Assembly (NCBI GenBank): GCA_945879145.1
Contig: CAMCUZ010000013.1
Span: forward strand, 1-57,807
Direction of reading: 5' to 3'
From: an uncultured Mediterranea sp.
Lineage (GTDB): Bacteria > Bacteroidota > Bacteroidia > Bacteroidales > Bacteroidaceae
Length of the DNA stretch: 57,807 bases
Below, in pieces: positions 54,443 to 57,807 of the stretch (its first letter is position 1; each line of letters starts with the position of its first letter). The position numbers were made by a program, and so were the translations under genes. The notes below the pieces were generated by a model. It ran no database searches and was not told the origin of the DNA. It was given only the letters and a program-made list of their open reading frames with translations.

Positions 54443-54530
54443 TTGACGTAGGTCATTCGTTCGCTTGACCTAGGTCGAGCGATTGATTGACTTAGGTCAA
54501 GCGATTGATTGACGAAGGTCAAGCGATGAA
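54443..54530 (+). repeat. Four phased 22-bp repeats (iteron-like)
   Basis: Four units of exactly 22 bp start at 54443, 54465, 54487 and 54509. The consensus begins TTGACnnAGGTCAAGCGATT. Each unit contains the inverted half-sites TGAC and GTCA around nnAG (for example TGACCTAGGTCG). The array lies in the 433-bp gene-free space upstream of the recombinase. A 22-bp period puts all units on the same face of the helix, as in protein-binding arrays. Confidence 0.85.
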
Positions 54531-54714
54531 GGAGGCCATTACAAAGGATATACAAATCCAATAGAAAAGCAACAAGAAGCCTACTCGAGTTCCCCACATC
54601 TACAGAAGCAACTGTAGTGTGGATTAACTTTGAGTTTTTTTTATGTTGCACAATTCGTATATAGGTTTTCGCTTTTTCTGCATTGCATCGCCATTAGGGT
54701 AAAGAGCATGAAAA

Positions 54715-56120
54715 GTGAACAACTGTTCACTTACTTTAGTTCTAGACAAACGTACCAATAAGAGTACGGATGTATACCCTTTGGCCATCTGTTTTCAGAT
54801 AGCAGCTAAACGGTATTACTACAAGCTAAAGGATATGGACTATCAAAACGAAAAGTACTTCAATGACGTATGTAGCGTGAAAGGAGCGAAAAGTTCGCTC
54901 ATGCCTGTTCATGTCGAATGGCTAAAGATGCTAGAAAGCTACAGGGAAAAACTGGAGAAACTGAGCAAGAAGCAGATTTTAACACTCGACCTTATCCGTA
55001 CTTATCTGACAGGTGCGGAAATCGAATATGATAAAGCTACATCTTTTGTAGGTGTTTGGGAGAGCATTATCGCAAGAATGAAAGCTGAAGACAGGGTTGG
55101 TACCGCAGAGAACTACCAGTGGGCACTCAACACCTTCCTTAAATACGTTGGTAATGTGAAGGGCTTCATGGTCGGCAAAAACGTAATTGGCAAGTGGAAT
55201 GATGTAATGAAAAATGGTGTGGTCGAAAAGGCAAGGTTGTCGGAAAGATTGCCGATGCCACCCGTGGTATGTATCTTCGGACCTGCCGTGTTGTTTGGAA
55301 TGAATGCATTCGCCAAGGTTTTCTGACCGAGGACAAATACCCCTTCTCCAACAAGGACAACACGCTCATCTCAATTCCACGAGATAAACGTCGCCAGCAA
55401 TCATACCTTGGTGTTGATGAAATGACGGAACTATATAAAGTCTTCGTCGATAAACGCTATCCCGAAGGATGGGATCCTGCTTATAAGAAACGTGCACACG
55501 ATTCTTTGGGCCTATTCCTGGCACAATATCTGTGCAATGGATTCAATCTTGCCGATGCAGGACGATTGACTTATAACCGTACCTATTTTGCCGAAGGTGG
55601 TCGTGCTTTTGAGTTTATGCGGAAGAAAACATCAGCACGAAGTAACAGTATGTCGGTGGTTATCGTTCCTATTATTGAACCACTCAAAGTGATCCTTGAT
55701 GAGATTGGAGCCAAGCCAGAGAAGGACTCTTACGTTTTTCCACAAATCTTCAATGGAGCCACAGATGAGACCCTGCGTCGAAAGTTGACGGTACAGGAAA
55801 GCTCCAACATCAAAGACCGCATGAACCGTATATGCAAAGAAGTACTTGGGTGGGACAAGGTGGTGTCTGGAACATGGGCGCGTCATTCTTTTGCTACAAA
55901 TCTGAAGTTGGCGGGCGTAGAGGAACTATACATTTCTGAAAGTATGGGTCACTCGCAAGGTAACGATGTCACCAGCGGCTATCAGGACATGTATCCTCTT
56001 GAAATCCGATTCCGTAACAATAGTAAGTTGCTTAACATCGAAAAGGAAGAAGGACCTATCGACATAGATAGCCTTACTCCTGAACAGATGAAAGAACTTT
56101 TGAAGAAGATGATGGGGTAA
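54715..56120 (+). pseudogene. Frameshifted tyrosine recombinase / integrase
   Basis: Two overlapping frames encode one integrase. The first (54715, GTG, to 55326) has the N-terminal arm/SAM-like part (LVLDKRTNKSTDVYPLAICF), including KATSFVGVWESI and TAENYQWALNTF. The second (usable from ~55232 to 56120) begins GKIADATRGMYLRTCRVVWN and carries the catalytic region: WARHSFATNL with Arg-His, MGHSQGND with His, and SGYQDMY with the probable nucleophile Tyr. Adding one G in the AAAAGGCAAGG run near 55230 rejoins them as EKGKVVGKIADATRG. The gene is thus inactivated or needs frameshifting, unless this is a sequencing error. Confidence 0.82.
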
Positions 56121-56127
56121 CAATAAA

Positions 56128-56147
56128 AATCGCAATGCGTTGTGATT
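56128..56147. promoter_or_regulatory. Operator-like palindrome O1 of the second HipBST-like operon
   Basis: AATCGCAATGCGTTGTGATT is a near-perfect 20-bp palindrome, extended by A and T runs on its sides. It lies 8 bp after the recombinase stop and could also help terminate that transcript. Confidence 0.6.
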
Positions 56148-56188
56148 TTTACGTATTATTATGGCTATTCATAGTAAATTATGTCCAA

Positions 56189-56209
56189 AATCGCATTTTA
56201 TTGAGAATT
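56189..56209. promoter_or_regulatory. Operator-like palindrome O2
   Basis: AATCGCATTTTATTGAGAAT (plus one T) shares both half-sites with O1 and O3 (AATCGCA...TTGnGAnTT), with one extra central base. It lies 26 bp upstream of the -7 box, around the expected -33 region. Confidence 0.6.
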
Positions 56210-56235
56210 CGTGTCATTATTTGAAAAGAATTGCT

Positions 56236-56243
56236 TATCTTTG
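56236..56243 (+). promoter_or_regulatory. -7 box of the second HipBST-like operon
   Basis: TATCTTTG is an exact match to TAnnTTTG. A TTTG lies 12 bp upstream, closer than usual. The expected transcript start near 56250 falls in operator O3, leaving a leader of only about 20 bases. Confidence 0.65.
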
Positions 56244-56249
56244 CACCGA

Positions 56250-56269
56250 AATCGCAATATATTGAGATT
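56250..56269. promoter_or_regulatory. Operator-like palindrome O3, abutting the hipB ATG
   Basis: AATCGCAATATATTGAGATT is a 20-bp palindrome with one mismatched pair and lies directly before the ATG at 56270, covering the expected transcript start. Binding here would block initiation. Confidence 0.7.
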
Positions 56270-56491
56270 ATGATACAACAGGAAATAGGGAATGCCATCA
56301 AGGAAAGAAGGAAAAAATTGGGTATCAACCAACAAACATTGGCTGACCTGGCAAGTGTAGCTGTTAATACCGTTGTAGCGATTGAACGAGGCGAGGGTAA
56401 TCCTCAGCTCGCCACCTTGCTCACGATACTCGATACTTTGGGTTTGCAAATAGACATTAACATCAAGCATCTTGATTATGAGACAGTGTAA
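56270..56491 (+). CDS. HipB-like XRE-family DNA-binding protein (second locus)
   Basis: A 73-residue helix-turn-helix protein (MIQQEIGNAIKERRKKLGIN). The HTH lies at residues ~11-62, with NQQTLADLASVAVNTVVAIE for helices 2-3, followed by the family strand GLQIDINIKHLD. It starts immediately after a palindrome that is repeated twice more upstream, so autoregulation is very likely. Its last 14 bases overlap the hipS-like gene. Confidence 0.9.
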   Translation: MIQQEIGNAIKERRKKLGINQQTLADLASVAVNTVVAIERGEGNPQLATLLTILDTLGLQIDINIKHLDYETV

Positions 56492-56786
56492 AGTTTATGT
56501 TCACGATATGGAGGCAGGCATATTGCAAGAGACGGATGCTAGGGAATATGTGTTCACTTATGGTGAGGACTACCACGGCGAGCCAGTTTGCTTGGCAATG
56601 CCTGTCAGGAAAGAGGCATATCACTCTATCCACCTTTTTCCCTATTTCTTTAATATGTTGTCTGAAGGTTCCAACCGCCAAGTACAATCTATGTTGCATC
56701 ATATCGATGAAAACGATGACTTCGGCATTATGCTGGCAACAGCTCAGCACGATACCATTGGAGCCGTAACCGTTAAGCCCTTATGA
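56478..56786 (+). CDS. HipS-like protein (separate HipA N-subdomain 1), second locus
   Basis: A 102-residue protein from ATG 56478 (MRQCKVYVHDMEAGILQET); a TTG at 56472 is in frame but poorer. It matches HipA N-subdomain 1: opening strands KVYVHDMEAGIL, then LAMPVRKEAYHSIHLFPYFF at residues ~40-59, ending with the strand IGAVTVKPL. It would be the kinase-inhibiting partner, as HipS is in E. coli HipBST. It overlaps both neighbours (14 bp with hipB, 4 bp with hipT), indicating fixed stoichiometry. It is strongly diverged from the first-locus HipS, so the two are not recent duplicates. Confidence 0.8.
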   Translation: MRQCKVYVHDMEAGILQETDAREYVFTYGEDYHGEPVCLAMPVRKEAYHSIHLFPYFFNMLSEGSNRQVQSMLHHIDENDDFGIMLATAQHDTIGAVTVKPL

Positions 56787-57793
56787 ATATGGTAGAAATA
56801 AACGTATGCCCTTCTACATTGCAGGAAGGCTTTACCACCTATTCCCCTGTAGCTCGGAAACAACTGTTTGATGAAAAAGAAGTTTCCCATATTCTTGATT
56901 TTGGCAGTCCCAATAACGATAGTGGTGACAATGAAGCTTATCTGAACAATGTGGGGCGCATCTCGCTCTCTGGCGTTCAACCTAAGGCGAGCTTGGTGTT
57001 GAGTGAAGGACATTTGGTAAAACCAGCTGAAGGTGAACGTGGAACATACATTTTGAAACCTGCTCCAACATCATACGCCTTGCTTGACCGTAAGTATTGC
57101 CCTGCCAATGAACATCTAACCATGCAGTTGGCTTCGCAGGTCTATCATATAGAAACGGCAGCAAATGGCATTTGTTTCTTCCAAGATGGTGAAGCTGCCT
57201 ATCTTTGTCGACGTTTCGATGTCGGCCCTAATGGGCAAAAGTATAGTCAAGAAGACTTTGCCTCTCTTGCAGGACTGACCGATGCCAATGGCGGCAGCGA
57301 TTTCAAATATAGTAATCTGAGTTATGAGGAATGTGCTGACATCATCCGCAAATACGTCAAGGCTGCTCCCGTCGAAATCCTGAAGTACTTCCGCATCGTT
57401 GTCTTCAACTATCTCACTCTCAATGATGATGCGCATCTGAAAAATTTCTCACTAATCAACCGAGGTGACGGAGAATACCACCTCACCCCTGCCTACGACC
57501 TCATCAATACCAGTCTACATTTGAGCATGCCACGCATCTTCGCTCTTGATAAAGGATTGTTCAAAGAAGGCATGCAACTATCCGGTACCAGAACTGTTGG
57601 CCGCAAGGACTTCGAGGAGTTTGGTCGCCGTATAGGTCTGTCTGAGCGATTGATAAAACGAGAAATGGATTTCTTTGCAGCAGAACATTCTCTGGCAAAG
57701 GATATGATTGACCATTCTTTCCTGTCCGAATCCCTGAAACGAAGCTACTGGCTTTCGTACAACTATCGACGTGCGACGTTGGGATTTAAATGA
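56783..57793 (+). CDS. HipT-like serine/threonine kinase toxin (second locus)
   Basis: A 336-residue HipA-fold kinase without N-subdomain 1. The N-terminal ~50 residues (MNMVEINVCPSTLQEGFTTY) stand where the first-locus kinase has a zinc finger, but only one Cys remains. The ATP/autophosphorylation loop is SLSGVQPK with Ser61 and Ser63. Lys92 in YILKPA binds ATP, Asp216 in LNDDAHLKNFS is catalytic with Asn221, and Asp239 in LTPAYDLI binds metal. All kinase residues are intact, so the toxin should be active. The tail ends SYWLSYNYRRATLGFK. The region is A+T-richer than the chromosomal genes to the left and follows a broken integrase, suggesting acquisition by transfer. Confidence 0.87.
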   Translation: MNMVEINVCPSTLQEGFTTYSPVARKQLFDEKEVSHILDFGSPNNDSGDNEAYLNNVGRISLSGVQPKASLVLSEGHLVKPAEGERGTYILKPAPTSYALLDRKYCPANEHLTMQLASQVYHIETAANGICFFQDGEAAYLCRRFDVGPNGQKYSQEDFASLAGLTDANGGSDFKYSNLSYEECADIIRKYVKAAPVEILKYFRIVVFNYLTLNDDAHLKNFSLINRGDGEYHLTPAYDLINTSLHLSMPRIFALDKGLFKEGMQLSGTRTVGRKDFEEFGRRIGLSERLIKREMDFFAAEHSLAKDMIDHSFLSESLKRSYWLSYNYRRATLGFK

Positions 57794-57807
57794 TGCGATT
57801 ACACTTT

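Noticed and set aside
54443..54530. The four 22-bp units as a short CRISPR array
   Set aside because: The repeats are contiguous with no variable spacers and no cas genes are nearby.

Overview
The window looks like a chromosomal stretch of a gut Bacteroidales bacterium, most likely Bacteroidaceae. This rests on promoters of the TTTG / TAnnTTTG type, lipoproteins with acidic residues right after the lipidated Cys, and families typical of this group (NigD-like and GLUG-repeat lipoproteins, DUF2723, DUF3667, head-GIN, S46 peptidase, RNase H with a viroplasmin-like N-domain, split HipA genes). I do not name a species. I see no rRNA, tRNA, CRISPR array or intact insertion sequence.

Layout. 1-11.6 kb, mostly minus strand: end of a methyltransferase, cysS, a HAD phosphatase, a head-GIN adhesin-like protein (plus), an ECF sigma factor with a small membrane partner, argB, speA, aroK, rnhA (plus), a BASS-family transporter and a DUF3667 protein. 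12-15 kb: pyruvate formate-lyase and its activase. 15.1-18.7 kb is an A+T-rich accessory islet: a DUF4143 ATPase remnant, a PepSY-like protein, a three-gene HipB/HipS/HipT-like toxin-antitoxin operon and two inverted-repeat-bounded segments. 18.7-26 kb is a tight six-gene run: cysE, a THUMP methyltransferase, a DPP4-type peptidase, purD and two membrane proteins. 26-41.4 kb: zinc-type ABC genes without a permease, a DUF2723 glycosyltransferase-like protein, a polysaccharide deacetylase, ruvB, a flippase, DUF389, an S46 dipeptidyl-peptidase, a C4-dicarboxylate transporter and a NigD-like lipoprotein.

41.5-50.2 kb (minus strand) is the most unusual block. A membrane-bound AraC-type regulator lies upstream of a compact three-gene unit encoding a lipoprotein Ntn-type amidase and two ~1000-residue GLUG-repeat lipoproteins. 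One of the GLUG proteins carries an alpha-helical, strongly hydrophobic insert. 50.4-54.3 kb: a GH36 alpha-galactosidase, a methyltransferase and a desulfoferrodoxin.

54.4-57.8 kb is a second accessory islet: four perfectly phased 22-bp repeats, a frameshifted tyrosine recombinase, and a second HipBST-like operon with three matching palindromic operators around its promoter.

Metabolic theme: an anaerobic, peptide- and glycan-using fermenter (PflB/PflA, Dcu antiporter, DPP4 and DPP7, alpha-galactosidase) with oxygen-stress defence (desulfoferrodoxin). Small dispersed repeats are frequent: a GTAGGGGCGG palindrome family, GTGATTA heptads, and a 24-bp inverted repeat.
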